Assembly (NCBI RefSeq): GCF_019097595.1
Contig: NC_080732.1
Coordinates: 5,258,854-5,322,853 of the forward strand
Direction of reading: 5' to 3'
Length of the DNA stretch: 64,000 nucleotides
DNA from: Hemibagrus wyckioides
Taxonomy: Eukaryota > Chordata > Actinopteri > Siluriformes > Bagridae
This document shows positions 16,145 through 32,475 of this stretch, one piece after another (positions within the stretch are counted from its first letter, which is position 1; each line of letters begins with the position of its first letter). Both the position numbers and the translations under genes were made by a program. Below the pieces are notes generated by a model. That model was given only the letters and a program-made list of their open reading frames with translations. It searched no databases and was not told the DNA's origin.

Positions 16145-16481
16145 TATACACTACCGCTCAAAAGTTTGGGATCACTTGCATATTTGAGCTACGGAGGAAG
16201 ACTCGTGTTCATCTTGTGGGAGATGCTCCAGGAAGCATGGGGTGAAATCTCATCAGATTATCTTGAGAAAAATTGACAGCTAGAATGCCCAGGCTGTAAT
16301 TGCTGTGAAAGGTGTTTTTTTTTTTTTTTGATGAAGGCAAAGTTTGAAGAAAACATTCATCATTTCCATCAAAATCATTATTTCTATCTCTGACATGTCA
16401 GCATGTCCTGTTTTTTTGCTATATTTTCCATTCAGATTAATTTTGTGTGTGTTTCCTTGAAAAACAATACAATTTTTAAGT
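16145..16481 (+). mobile_element. Tc1-like element missing its right end
   Basis: It opens with acactaccgctcaaaagttt, a well-known fish Tc1 terminus. This is joined almost directly to the transposase C-terminal end, where WEMLQEAWGEISSDYLEK is legible. The sequence then follows the element's 3' part to about 16481 and stops before the expected inverted terminus, where an AT run begins. Confidence 0.7.
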
Positions 16482-16990
16482 GGTATATGTATATATATAT
16501 ATATATTCATTCATATTCACTTAAAGCAGGTCTTGTGACAGATGCCTAATAAATGTTTATTGGTTAAATGTTTGTGTTTAAGTGAAGTGTTGTTCATAAT
16601 TACCGTGTTATTCAGAAGAGGAAATTGTATTGGTCACAGTTGGATGGACTTTATATGCTTTGGAGTCTCGCTCTCTTGCTCTTTTGTGATGAATGCCCAG
16701 AAGGGCAGCAATGTTGATTGGGCTTTGTGGCTGCAGTTTGCCACATGTGCTCCAGATGGTTCAACACAACACAAGCTGCTTCATTATCAACAACAAAAGA
16801 TGCTTCTTTATCAAAATGTGTGTGTGTGTGTGTGTATTCTTGCACATCAATGATGGACGCTCACTTTGAATGTAAAGTGCTTGCTTTTATGCATTTGTTT
16901 TGGTTTTTATTTTCTTTTTACTCAGTCCTGCAACAGAGCAACGCTTTCTATTCTTGGACTTCTTGACTAGCAATTATCAGTTGCTGCTTA

Positions 16991-17018
16991 AATATATATA
17001 TATATATATATATATATT
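16991..17018 (+). repeat. AT dinucleotide run
   Basis: About 13 AT copies. A shorter one is at 16484-16506, next to the truncated Tc1-like element. Confidence 0.9.
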
Positions 17019-17754
17019 ATGCAAATCCTGGACATTCATGATTGATATAACTCTTTGAGATTGTGCTGTAATAGGAAAATAATCAATAATGTTATAAGGT
17101 ATTGAAGTTACCTTACCCAAAGTGATTGTTTTCCTGTAACAAAGCAAAGACACACCCAAGTGGTTTCTTTCCTCTTATACCACTGCAATGAATCAACAAT
17201 TAAATTGTTTTCTCTATTAATTAAAGAGCAAGTCTTACATTAGTGGTTTAGGTAGGTTTAGGTAAGTTTAGGCAGCTTAGTGGTTAAGGTGTTGGCCTAA
17301 TAATTAGTGTAATTCAGTTTTGTACGTCAATTCCACATTATTAAATTGATTAACATTAACAGTTATTCTTCTTTCTTCCAATGATTCAAACATGTATTTT
17401 CAAAGCCACAAATAAAATCAGAGAAAACACTAAACTCACTTCTGACTCAACACGAGACTCAGCCTCACAACTCTGGTGTTTTACAACCTACATTTAATGC
17501 TGTAGTTATAATCCTGATTCTGTGCCAAGATCCTTGAGATTTCACAATGTGACTGGTTTACGTTAATACTACATGAATTGATTACGCTCACACTGCATCA
17601 TTCAATCTATTCATTAAAAACCTGTTTAAGTTTAGCGCAAGCAATCATAAGAAATCATATTTTGTTGAGAAACACAATTTTTTTATGTAAACTATACGTA
17701 TAAACTGAAGTAGCGCAAAAATCCGATACAGCATTTTTCTGTTATAAAAAAACT

Positions 17755-18052
17755 TCCTGGTCTGCAGTGGTCAGTATCTATCAAAAGTGGTCCAAGGAAG
17801 GAACAGTGGTGAACCGGTGACAGGGTCATGGGCGGCCAAGGGTCACGGATGCACGTGGGGAGAGAAGGCTGGCCTGCGTGATCCGATCCAACAGATGAGC
17901 TACTGTTGCTCAGATTGCTGAAGAAGTTAATGCTGGTTCTGATAGAAAGGTCAGAATACACAGGGCATGACGGGTCAGGGCTGTTTTGGCAGCAAAAGGG
18001 GGACCAACACAATATTAGGCAGGTGGTCATAATGTTATGTTTGTTCGGTGTA
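17755..18052 (+). mobile_element. Tc1 deletion derivative, copy 3 (left end missing)
   Basis: It starts within the transposase region (tctgcagtggtcagtat) and ends ttgttcggtgta. Its internal deletion junction (aatacacagggcatgacggg) is the same as in copy 1 at 6123-6664. Confidence 0.8.
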
Positions 18053-19008
18053 CATCATTATAATAATCAACCTATTTACCACTATTGCCTTGACTGCATA
18101 TTTTTTATTTCATTTATAAAACGGATCTATAGTTTGCACCACATTAATAAGAATTGGACTGCTCTAATATCACTCTACTCTGTATAGTGAAAATAAAAGA
18201 ATCTTAAATCTTGAATTATGTAATATCTAAACGAACCGCTTGATGATATGAAACAAGTTAAAGTTATAGCATTATCTCTGTATTTAAGTTCTGGAACTGG
18301 AGACTCCTTCCAAAATCTCCTTCCCCACACAAAACACGTCCCCATATTAAAGATTACGCTTTCTGTGTATGTCGCTACTATAGAAACAATAACGTATCAG
18401 AACAAGCTCATGGATATATAAGCCTGTGATTTGTCTTAACGTGCATTAACACAGTGCTTAATAATGTGCATTAACACAGTGCTTAACAGACCAAATGAGC
18501 CCTTTTCATCTCATTTCTAAACACCGTGCTTCTACCCGGATGATGTAATGAGCCGTGCGTGTGTGAATCAGCACAAATTGTTAATCACTGCTCGGGAACA
18601 TTTCATTAACTTGGCCCACACAAAGCAGACAAAACCCCAGCAGATGGAAATGTAATGCGGATTTTCTCTCCGTCAGAAAGTCTAGCCTGACCCGGCGGTG
18701 TGTTTGTGCCACTGGAAAATCTGCTGGTACTGCGGCAGCGATTGTGTTCCATCAGGATTCTGTACATTCTGTACTACAGCTGGGTTTAAAGTATTTATGC
18801 TTTGCGCTTGGGAATACTTTAATTGACAGTTTAAACTTTGTTTAGTTCGATCAATATGGATGGCGGTTCAGGTGAGCGCTCCAGAGACGGCATTTTTAAA
18901 AGCGAATGTCACCGAAGATCTAAAGTAATTTGAAGGAGAGGTTGTCATCTTCAGCACAAAAAACTTTTTTGTGTGTAAAAAACATAATATATTTATTGTT
19001 ATGTCATC

Positions 19009-19210
19009 TATCTATCCATCTATCCATCTATCCATCTATCTATCTATCTATCTATCTATCTATGTGCTAAGATGTGGTTCATGCTGGTTTGCTCCAGTCC
19101 ATAATGTCCTAGGTCATTGCTATTTATCTTAGCCACAGGTTCCCAACCATAAGTCCTGGACTACCCCAGGTCCTGCACAAAGGCTCAAAATGTTGAGAGT
19201 CAAACAGTTA
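19009..19210 (+). repeat. Inverted repeat arm 1, with TCTA/TCCA run
   Basis: A tetranucleotide run (19009-19062) followed by about 145 bp that is nearly the reverse complement of 20455-20620, including actaccccaggtcctgc and aatgttgagagtcaaacag. See the partner arm at 20455. Confidence 0.9.
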
Positions 19211-20454
19211 AGGCTCCTGGTCAACTATCTAGCCAATCATTCATATAATTATATATTTAATTATTTATGTTTAGTAGTATCTACGTGTAAAGCTCCATGG
19301 TGGACCGAAGCCCCTGGTTTGGCAGAAGCTCCTGCCAGGGAAAATCTCCATAATGGACAGAAGCCCTGTTTTGGGCAAAAGCTTCCTGCTGGGCAAAGTC
19401 CTTGAGCAGGCAAAGCATGAAATTAGACGTGGGTGGGGAAAAAAAACATATATATATTTTTTAACAGGGGATTGTAGGAGGTGAAAATCAGGGTATTTAG
19501 CGATTAGCTTTAAAGTTTCCTGAAAACACTGGACTACAAGTCAGCTTGATGAAAAGCTGTTGCACATCAGAGCATGCTGATAATGAATACCACGCATCAG
19601 CAACTACTTAAGGTCATGAATCTTGGTTTTTTTTTAATGTTCTCTGTGCTCTGATAAGCGTTTAGCTTAAGCGTGACACATTTCAGAAAGCTATTTTCTG
19701 CACCAAACCGCACATTTCAGAGTGCACCCGATGTCACAGAAGTGCCTGCACCCAGCGCCATCAACTAATAGAAAAACTGTCCATGTTAATCTCTCTGACA
19801 GTAATGCCATCTGTATTGAGAAGATCAGACAGCAGGGCGAGTGCAAAATGAGCGTTTATTCAAGTTCACGTCTCCTCCTCAACGACAAAAAACCCGCTCT
19901 GACTGTCGCCAAGACGCAAAGTCGTGCTGAGAAGAGCCTTTCCTTTAACTGTTTGAAGGATGTGTCACAATTAGAAAACAGCACAAGTCGGAGATGATCG
20001 CCATTTCGACATATGCTCAGATCTAACAGTGGAATGGATCATTTTGTTCCAGTTCATTGGCTATAGAACATTTGTATCGAGATACCAAATCTTTGCATCT
20101 AGATACCAGCGGAGTACTGATGTCATTTAACTATATGAGCCTTGAACTGCTTCCTTGTAATGATGCTGAAATGGTTATCTTTCTATAATGAATCTGAATC
20201 TATGATGAAGCATTTGTATGGAGGGCCTCTGGAGAACCCCCTGTCCTGCATATTTTAGTTCCTTTCCTGCTCCTAATTATTTATTTAACTGGATTCATAA
20301 CATGTACATTACAGAAGAGTTAAATACATTTTATCACATATCCTAGCTTGTTAGGAAGTTGGAGTCAGAACACAGGGTCAGCCATGATACAGTACTCTTG
20401 AGTTTTAAAGTTGATGGTACTATGGCTTGAACCCCATTCTTCCAATCAATGACC

Positions 20455-20640
20455 CGGAGCATTAACTGTTTGACTTACTCTTAACATTTTGCACCCTCTT
20501 TGCAGGACCTGGGGTAGTCCAGGACTTAGGTTGGGAACCTGTGACTAAGATGAATAGCAATGACCTAGGACACTGTGGAAAGGAGCAAACCAGCATGAAC
20601 CACATCTTACACACATAGATAGATAGATGGATGGATAGAA
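20455..20640 (-). repeat. Inverted repeat arm 2, leading into a GATA/GGAT run
   Basis: Reverse complement of 19009-19210 with few differences, for example caggacctggggtagtccag and gagcaaaccagcatgaacc. In both arms the unique part adjoins a GATA-type run on the same side, so the pair may be two copies of a retroposon whose 3' tail is (GATA)n. Confidence 0.9.
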
Positions 20641-20681
20641 GGATGGATGGATGGATGATAGATTTTGTGCTTTTTACAGAA

Positions 20682-20684
20682 AAG

Positions 20685-20754
<70 letters not shown>

Positions 20755-20773
20755 AGCAAAGTGGAAAATAAAT

Positions 20774-20850
<77 letters not shown>

Positions 20851-20913
20851 AGGATGAAATAAAGAAAGAAAAAGAAAAGCCAAAGAGAAAGACAGGCAGA
20901 CAGACAGACAGAC

Positions 20914-21010
<97 letters not shown>

Positions 21011-21098
21011 TTCACATAAAAATTTTTCACTGCATGTTTTTCTAATGCCAGAGATCAGGGTTAGGGTTTTTGTGTGCTCTTTAGATGAGAAGAAAGGA
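20682..21098 (+). repeat. Composite GATA/GAAA/GACA array A (single unit) with right flank
   Basis: Order: GATA block, gaagcaaagtggaaaata, GAAA block, gaaggatgaaataaag, aaaagccaaagagaaag, short GACA block, GATA block, then 88 bp of unique flank (21011-21098). The same flank follows the large array at 25666-25754. Confidence 0.95.
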
Positions 21099-21226
21099 TA
21101 GAGATGTAAATGTAGATATAGATAAATATAGATGTATTTGCCCCCCACCTGAAACACACACACTGTCTTCTTGCATTTGTAGACATGGTGCTGTGATGAA
21201 TGTAGCACCTCAGGGATTTGGCTCGG

Positions 21227-21247
21227 TGTGTGTGTGTGTGTGTGAGC

Positions 21248-21279
<32 letters not shown>
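21227..21279 (+). repeat. GT then GA dinucleotide runs
   Basis: About 9 GT followed by about 20 GA repeats with two interruptions. Confidence 0.9.
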
Positions 21280-21281
<2 letters not shown>

Positions 21282-22960
21282 ACTCATTTGTCAAATCCAT
21301 CTGCCACCTGTAATGTGTGTTGTGAGGAAGGAGCCACAGCTCTCTTCCTGCCAAACATCAGCCCACTGGCACGAAGGACGACAAGAGAGAAAAGCAGATG
21401 AGGGGGAAAAAGTGCAGGACCAACACGAGGCGAAATGCTGCAAAATCAGTGGAACAGAAGTTCAGCCACCTTATCCTACATCCCCTTATACTATAAAACA
21501 GTTGGTGGTTGGGGTCTTGGGTTCTTTTCCTATGTACTGTATACGTCCATGATTAATGTCTAATTATCTTCATGAAGCTTCAGCAAATGTGTGTTTTGAT
21601 CTAGTGTCCTTCACACGCTAGTGATGATTTACAGCTGTTCCAACAAATTACCGTATCTCACACAGAGGTGTCAATACTTCCTCATTAACCTGTCAAAAGC
21701 ATGAAGCAGATGGGCAGCAGGAAACAGACCAAATTAACAAATTAATACCCGTAAGATCATTTTAATCCAGTTCTCCTTCCAGCTCAGGATTAAGAGTGAC
21801 ATGTGCATTTCAGATTTTGTGTTTATTTTGTTTTACACTGAAGTGAAGGCAATTTTCTTATTTATTGTAGTCTGCAATCCTTTCAATGTTAAACTAAATG
21901 GCTAGGTTACTTCATATTATTTATTTATTTATTTATTTTTTTGGTATTTAATGTCAATAAATCTTCCTCCAGCTACTGGTTTGCCAAATTTGTCCTGGAG
22001 ATCACTGAACTAATGAAGATCGAAAATCCTCCACTTAATCATCACAGATTCCCACTTCCTACATGCTTTGAAAGATTAAAGAAATGGCTTATTAGCACAA
22101 ACAGAGCTTAGCTGGTGTACGGGATCATGAGTTTTGACTGCCACACTGGTCCAGAGATAAAATTGTCTGGATTTATGCTTACGGTTTTATTATGTTGAAG
22201 TACATTTACACAGGTATTGCTTTTTCTAGTGTTTAGAACAGTTCCAGCAATAACAATAAGCCATAAATGTTTCATTTATTTTGACACATCTGCTTGCTGT
22301 GCCATGAAAAATGTTCAGGTTATCACTTGTGTTGTAACTGCTATAAAGAGCCGCTTCTCTCATCACTCTCTTGAAGACAAAAATAAAATGCAGCTTTTCT
22401 TGTTACCAGGAATCAGAAATCAGATGAGTTACAGCCTTATCTCTGGCTGTTAATACAGTCTGACACTGGAGACTCTTTCCACAAAGGTTAAATTAACATA
22501 TCATGTTTAAATCTGTTTACGCAGAGCATCTGATATACAAGTCCATGCATAAATCATTACTTTAGAAACCAGAACATCTGAACAAACACGTTAGGATAAA
22601 CACCGTCTGCCCAGGTAGAACATTCATAGACACTTTTCAAAATGTGGTGGTTGTTTATGCAATGAAACATGTGTATTTGTTGTAGTTTGAAGTAGCGACT
22701 GAGGAGGAGAGTGGAGAGATGAAGATTTAAGAGATCAAATATTTAGGCTCTTCACGTGCTACAACTTCGGCTTGATTACATGGCCACTGGAAAATGTAGA
22801 CTGGCATAAGGGATTTTTCACTTTAATCACGAACATTTTTATTATCAGGGTCAGGGTTATGAGTGCTGCTTTGTTTTGCATTAGAAAGTATAAAAATATG
22901 AGAGCAGATCATTAAAGAATGAATGAAACCCAGAGGTTCTCAGCCAGGGACTCAACTTAA

Positions 22961-22961
<1 letters not shown>

Positions 22962-23007
<46 letters not shown>

Positions 23008-23010
23008 ATA
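22962..23010 (+). repeat. AATA microsatellite
   Basis: About 12 copies of AATA, 100 bp before array B. Confidence 0.95.
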
Positions 23011-23107
23011 CCAATTGTCTGTAGATTGCTGATACAAACAAAAATTTTAAATATTTCAAAATATTGAAAAGCTGTTACTTAAATCATATGCTATACATAA
23101 TTACATT

Positions 23108-25665
<2,558 letters not shown>

Positions 25666-25754
25666 TTCACATAAAAATTTTTCACTGCATGTTTTTCTAA
25701 TGCCAGAAGATCAGGGTTAGGGTTTTTGTGTGCTCTTTAGATGAGAAGAAAGGA
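25666..25754 (+). repeat. Duplicate of the right flank of array A
   Basis: Matches 21011-21098 with a one-base insertion. It includes ttcacataaaaatttttcac and tcagggttagggtttttgtg, both seen in the other copy. Confidence 0.95.
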
Positions 25755-28700
25755 ATGTCTTCCTACATACATCTGTGTGTAATGTGTTTAAACGCAATTC
25801 TTCAGGCAGAAAAGCATGCTTTTACTGTATGCATATGAATGTGTCTATACATTATACACCCAAGCATTCATTATTTCTATTCTTCTTTTTTTTTTCTATC
25901 TGCATGTGAAAGGGATTGCGCTTGTGGATTTTTTTGTCAGGAGGCTAGAGAAACAGAACCCGTGCTATCCTCAGGCATGTTGACTTTCTTGGATCAGTAG
26001 CAGCTGTTTTAAATGATTTGTTGCGTGTGGAGTTTGTGAAGTGTTCGTCTGACAGAAAAAAGGGCCAAAAAAAGCTTCATACCTACATGTACTGTTCCTT
26101 TTACTCTACTCTTTTCTTTCACACAACTTCTCGGTTGGACTATGGTGCATAGAAACCACAGTGTTGTCTACAATGAATATAAGAAAACATTCAGGTATAT
26201 AAGATTCTATACAGTATGCCTGACTAACTAAATCACCATGAAATTATCAATAATACTACAACAGATCTGATCCTGAATTACAGCAGCTGACATTAATTCA
26301 CGTTTTTATTACTGTGCCAGGTCTAATACTTTATTGTTTCTATAAGGCTATATGTGGACTTTAACAGTGGGCACTCCTCATAAACCGATTTAAAAATCCG
26401 ATATAATCGTTCGATGATGTGGTGTGTTCTGTGAGATTTTTTAGTGTATTTGGTTAGCGCTTTGTATCCATACTGACCTGATGGTCAGATCTAGAAATAA
26501 GTCAAGTAAATGTAAATGTCTTTCACTACAGCTGTAAAAGTCCAAAGTAAGCTCAGACACTAAACATCATCACAGCTTATCATTTTCTCCACCAAGTCTC
26601 CCTGTCTATTCTGATCTTTTTCTCGCTGTCTGCTACGACAGCCTTGTTAGCATGTATTAGCAGGTATCGTTCATGCTGTAAAAGTGGAAATCAATCTGGT
26701 AACTGGTAATTAGTTTTGCCTCCTAGTGATCTAACATTCTGGAAGTATATCATTTCGTTAAATGATACAACAGCAGGAAATGTTTTGAGCATTCGAAAGC
26801 CTGTAATAAATACGTCAGAAATCTTCGATCTATGAAAATTTATTAGAAATACTCCAGCTTTTTCCAGTGAGAAAAGCTTCTTCACAGGATCATTCACTTC
26901 GCTTTTATTGTATCAGAGTTTTCTTTTCTTTTTTTCTGGTGTTGGTCCACTCACAGTGTCAAAAGGCTAAGAAGGTCAGTGAAGACTTGTCAGATTTCAC
27001 GTCCGTCTGAGAGTTCCCTGGAGGTTTCCGAGGTATAACCGAGATATACCTCTCCAGCAGGTTCTGCGTTTGCTCTAGAGTCTTTGACCAAAGGTTAGGT
27101 GACAGTGACTAGAAGGTATAATTGTAAGGTGAAACCACATGTCTTGTCTCTGATTGGCTGGTTAGCTTATTGTGTTCACCTCTTCTGTGCCCTTGATTAG
27201 CTTGTCTATGCATCCCAGAGATGTTAAGTCTTATGAGGTTTTCATTCCAACCAAGCAGAAGCCACACCTACATCTATTGAAAGCCAAGTTCAACTTAATT
27301 AAACAGAAGAAATCAGCTTGAATAAAAACCTGTATCGACACCACGCTTTTACGGATAAAACTAGACACCTCAGATGTAGGCGTTGTGTTTGAGGAGCTTT
27401 ATTTTAAATCTGAACCTTGTTTCTTCTTTCTACATTATTTCTACATGTTTTTTCCCCCTTCCTTCTTCTGACTTCGAGTATATCGTTTCCACATTTTGCT
27501 TGGTTGTGTTCTTGATTATTCCCAGTAATATCTGAATATCTGGATATTCGATATTTTATTTTACTTTTATACCACAATTATTTCCCAAAGAGCTAAGGTG
27601 ATGTGGGATGGGTTTAAATTCACCGACGCCAAAAATAAATGAATTATTTGGTCATATTGTGTCAGAAACATCATGGTGTCACACTGAATATCAGCGTACC
27701 CGTGATTCCGAGGCTGCAAGTCGATTGCACATTTAATCCTGCTTTGCCTGGTGAACAACTCCTAAATCAGGAATTAGAAATATGCTTGCTGAAACGACAG
27801 AATTCTATTACTTAATGACTCAATATTGAATATTGAATTCTGTGAATAGCGTGACTATAATACATGGGTATTGTATTCAGTCATTTTCAGCCATCCAAAT
27901 TGTAGAAGACTGGACAGAAGCTCTACCTTGAACAGACAAGAGAAAGTGTTGTTTTTGAAGTCCAGTCACAGTTGAAGTGCTGGACTAAAACACTAAATAA
28001 ATAAATAAACTAAACCTGGACGTGTCACTTAATCACAATAAGACCTGCCGCTTCATTTTCCTCCGTCGGGGAGTTATTAGAAATAGCAGGAAAAGAAGTG
28101 ATTTCAGTGAGAAGCACAAGGACATGTTTTACTGTCAGATGCGTGTGGCTTATCCAAGCTGTCCTCCATTTTATCCTGCAGCGAAAAAAACTGTCACGCC
28201 CCTATTTTTTTCCGAGATGCTTTCAGACAGAAATCGAGATCCCTGCAGTTCTGAACAGCGTGTAGCTTTTCTCCAGCAAGTCTAAAGGCTAATCTTTTCA
28301 CTCTGTGACTGCCTGCAACTCTCTACAGCTGCGATAATCCCTAAATGCTTTCTCTATTCTCACCCTTTTCTTTTTACAGTGTCACCTTCAGAGACCACTT
28401 GAAGAGAATCCTATTTACTGACATGAGACGTGAAAGGTGAACCTTCTCCCAGGAGATCCAGGAAAACTCTTAGAAAAAGGATAAAAGAACTAGCGGTCAC
28501 CTGCTTTCTTTTTTATTACACCCAAACGTTTGCAAAATGATTATTCAAGGCCTTGTGCACTCTCTAGCTCTGTGATTCAGCTGAAAATAAAAGGGCCACA
28601 GAGTCACTCCAAAATACTGCAGCTGTGATATAGTTTGTAATAACTTCTGGAGATGGTTTTATACCCTCTGGAGGATGGAAATGTCTCCTCGCTGTAGTTT

Positions 28701-29149
28701 AGGAGTGTGTAGTCTGTCATAAAACGTCATAAAAAAACCTGGTTCACACATTTCTGAATATTTTGCAGAAAATTCTCAAGGCCTGCCCCATTACCTTTAT
28801 GACTCTCAGGGAGCTACTCTACTTTGTGGATTTATCAAAGGCAAAGCACTGCACAGGAGGAAAAAAGTCACAGTGGCATGATCAGGAAGATCCACTTTGC
28901 TCTTGAATGCTCGATTCTGATTGGCCAGGAGTTAATCGGTTTTCTATAACAGCAACTTTAAGAGAAGTTCTGGTCTCAAGGTTTATGTTCTTATACTTTT
29001 TATTATACAGCACACTATTATCATTATTAGTATAATACCTTGTACAGGGACCTGCATGTTGGATGCTTCACAGTCTTTTTCCTGGTAGAACTTTTGATGT
29101 GATATCTAAGAGGAGATCATTATTTAACACCCTCCTTTGGATAGTGTCT

Positions 29150-29470
29150 TGGGGACATGGTGGCTATCACATTTGTCTTTCACCTCCAGGGTTGGCTGTT
29201 CAATTCCCAACGTCCCCTTTGTTGATGGAGTTTGCATGATCTCCCTGTGCTTCAGGGGTTTTCTCCAGGTGCTCGGGTTTCCACCCACAGTCGAAAGATA
29301 TGCATTGTAGGCTCATTGGTATCTCTGAATTGTCAATACCTTGTAAATACAGTATGTTGGCATCCTGGCTAGCATGTCCACCACCTTGTGCTCCAGTCCC
29401 CTGGGATAGGCCCTAGGTTCCCTGTGACCCTGTGTAGAATAAGTGCTACAGAAAATGGCTGGATGGAAGG
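29150..29470 (+). mobile_element. SINE-like dispersed fish repeat
   Basis: It has a head with a B-box-like ggctgttcaattccc, then gatggagtttgcatgatctc, a cgggtttccacccacagtc-type block and a tail ending in ggctggatggaag. Related copies are at 50088-50293 (+) and 60440-60665 (-). Confidence 0.6.
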
Positions 29471-31271
29471 AGTCTCCAGTGTCACTGCATTGTAACAAAC
29501 ACTTTTTTCCTGAATTCTTAAAATGACAATCTAGGGTTTTTTTATCTTATTAACTTCAAGCGAAAAGGAAAACGACAACCTATAGCTGCTAAAGCACAAT
29601 TGATTATAGGAACAGGACGTGACTTGGAGTTTCCAAAACTTTAAACAGAATTATGAGTGGGCTAGAAAACATGATTTATCATTCTTTAATTAATAAAAAA
29701 ATGGACTAAAATGAATAACAGAGTTATTCGGGCTAGTAAATGCAACACACCTTCTTGTTATATATAACTATTTTTATGTAACACAACAGCCAGATGTATT
29801 TTATTTCCTTAGATGACATAACATGTTCCCTTATGCAACGGAATTGAATTGGATAAACAGCCATCTTAGCAAGATTCATTACACTGTTTGTTTGGAAGCA
29901 ATATACAACGTTCTTATTGATGAATTATTTCTGTGAGAAACATACGAAGTTAAATGATCCGTCTCGTCTATAGGAAGAGCAATCAATCAGGTATCAGAAT
30001 AGAATTCCGAGATTTTTAGACATGAATACATTTTTTAAATCATGTCTCGCTGGCTTTCATCACATAAATTGAAGGGCACGTTGAAGGATGGAGAATGGCA
30101 ACGGTTGATGTGCCCAATCTTGCTGAGCTCTGTTCCAAATCTCTTATGAAACGCATGATGGTTCAAAAAGTGATTGGCTGTAAAACTCTACATTGTCAAT
30201 TATTCTAAAACTTCATACAAACGAGTGCTGTTAGCTACTGCATGGCACGTCAGCAACTAAATCAGAATTTGCACTCAAACTCAGTAGAAACTTCCAGAAC
30301 TTCAGTTTGTTTTTTGTTTTGTCTTCTTCTCACGTTATTTGTCTTGGTTTTGTTTGTATTTTGTCTCAGGACGCAGCTGTCTCAGAGCCTCGGCTAGCTT
30401 GTGAGTCAGCATCTTTTTATCTGAGGTAGCAAATGAATAATTGTAGGAATTTCTGTGACAAAACTGTTTCAGATGTGCTTGAAAGGTAATATACTTCCAA
30501 AATATCACAACCGACTGCTACCTGATGCAGTAATGGGAATGTTAGCTGTCAGCTAGCGTATCCCTCAAACTTTATTACAAACGACTTCACAAACAGCCAA
30601 CGCAAGCTAATGCAGACTAAGGTTACGTCCTGGATAAATTGGAAAATCTTTCTCTATGCTTTGGTCGTCTTCCATCCACACTGAGATGGCTTTTATCCAG
30701 CATTAAAAAAAATTTTGTCAAGTGGATCAATTTGAAAATGCCATTTTTGCACTGTAGTGTGAACTCTGAAGTGGACGATGTTCTACTTTAGTTGGTAGTT
30801 TAGTGGATGGATGGTGCTGTTCAGTATTAACGTCACTCTGTACAACCTTCAGACTGCATCATTTGGTTACTCGGCGCATCCATTCAAAGAAATGGAAAGT
30901 AAATAAACGGCTGACAGAAATGATGCAGGCCAAAGCTTTTTACATTTTTACATATGCACAATATAGTTATGTGAGCGATATAAGATGTTTCAGTGTATGA
31001 GCAATGTTCTAAAAGGTTTCAAAATGAAAATACTTTTCTCAGATTTGTCCAGATTAATGTGGATGCAGCTTAAAGTATGAATAAAGGTATTACATAACTA
31101 AATACAAAGAATAAATACAAATAAAGAACTTTTGTACACAATCTGCTTTCTCTGTTCCAGAGCATGTACTTTTGCCCTGCCTTATGGCTCCTTATGTTTC
31201 TGATGTTAGCCTGAGTAATGAGAATGAGTTATGTTTCTTATGTCTCTTTTACTCTGTATGCCACTCTGTCA

Positions 31272-31273
<2 letters not shown>

Positions 31274-31304
<31 letters not shown>
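31274..31304 (+). repeat. CT dinucleotide run
   Basis: About 15 CT copies. Confidence 0.95.
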
Positions 31305-31308
<4 letters not shown>

Positions 31309-31869
31309 TTCCCTCCTCACATTTGTTTTCGACGCCTTTCAGCTTTCAGAGGCAGCGAGTCTAAATGTAGATTATGTCATGAAACATGTTGGCGAATGAT
31401 AAAAGAATACAAAGAAGGCAAGAAACACGTTTATGTCCTATTCACAGAGCAAATGCAATTAACCCTGGTCAATTAATCCTCATTTCCAATTGCTGAATTG
31501 TTTCAGTTTATGAAAAATGTGGAACGTCATTAAGGGACCGGGGTAATTATCATAACACGGATGATGGATTACTGAAGCGCTTTGGATCAGTGGAGGTCGG
31601 AGGTGTGGCGTTTGAATACACGTGACGGATTATTAACTAGCAGGCTGGTGCTAATAAGGCTGAGGACACAATTACTGAGTGCATGAGACAGGATGTCTTC
31701 TTGGAGGTGGTGAGGAAAATAAACTCACATTCTGCCAAAACCTATATTCATACAGCGGGGTAAACTGTTGGTTAAATATTTTACTCTGCATTCGATGTTC
31801 ATGATAGCTGATTTGATTGTGATATTAGGATTGTTGTGGGTTTCCACCTGGTTGTCCAATTTCCTCCCA

Positions 31870-31980
31870 AAGGTACATGAAAACATCTCTTGATGAGATC
31901 AGTCACATCCACTGGAAAGAACTAAAAAGAACTTCTAACCAATGAAGGAAATCTAGCAAATTATAAATTAAAAGTGTAAT
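31870..31980 (+). repeat. Diverged local duplicate, copy 1
   Basis: It shares the order tgatgagatcagtcacat, then aaattataaattaaaagtg, then gtaatacaatg with 32345-32475, at roughly 75 to 80 percent similarity by eye. The origin is unknown. Confidence 0.55.
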
Positions 31981-32344
31981 ACAATGCCAGTTTTCTTCTA
32001 CATCCCAAAACATGCCCTTAGGTGCAATGACTGCTTTAGGTCAAGATTGGCTATAGAAGGTAGCCCTAGGGAACTTTAATATCTCTCCTCAACAATGCTG
32101 TTGGAGAAAAAGAAAAGAAAGAAGATGAATGCCATGACAACAGCATCGCAACAAAGAGGCGAGTCCACACACTGAATGACATCGCTGCCCTGATCGATCT
32201 CTGTGTTTGTGTCTGAGCTCGTCTTCAGGGCAGAGTGTTTCTCCACCATTCCACCATGTTATGTTTCGCTGCAGGTGGCTGTTCAGAGGGAGCAATTTTC
32301 CAGCAGCAGGGTACAGAGTGATCGCCAAAGGAGAGGCAGACACA

Positions 32345-32475
32345 AATGGAAACGTAGGATCACTTCATGAGATGAGTCACATGAATCAGATGGAGCCGAA
32401 ATATAACATTATGGACTTTTAATGGATAAGAAAACCTAGAAAATTATAGGTTAAAGGTGTAATGCAATGTCACTA
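32345..32475 (+). repeat. Diverged local duplicate, copy 2
   Basis: Partner of 31870-31980: catgagatgagtcacatg, then aaattataggttaaaggtg and gtaatgcaatg. It probably belongs to an old dispersed element. Confidence 0.55.

Noticed and set aside
20462..21208. 248-codon minus-strand frame across array A.
   Set aside because: Same artefact, made of the single-unit array and its flanks.
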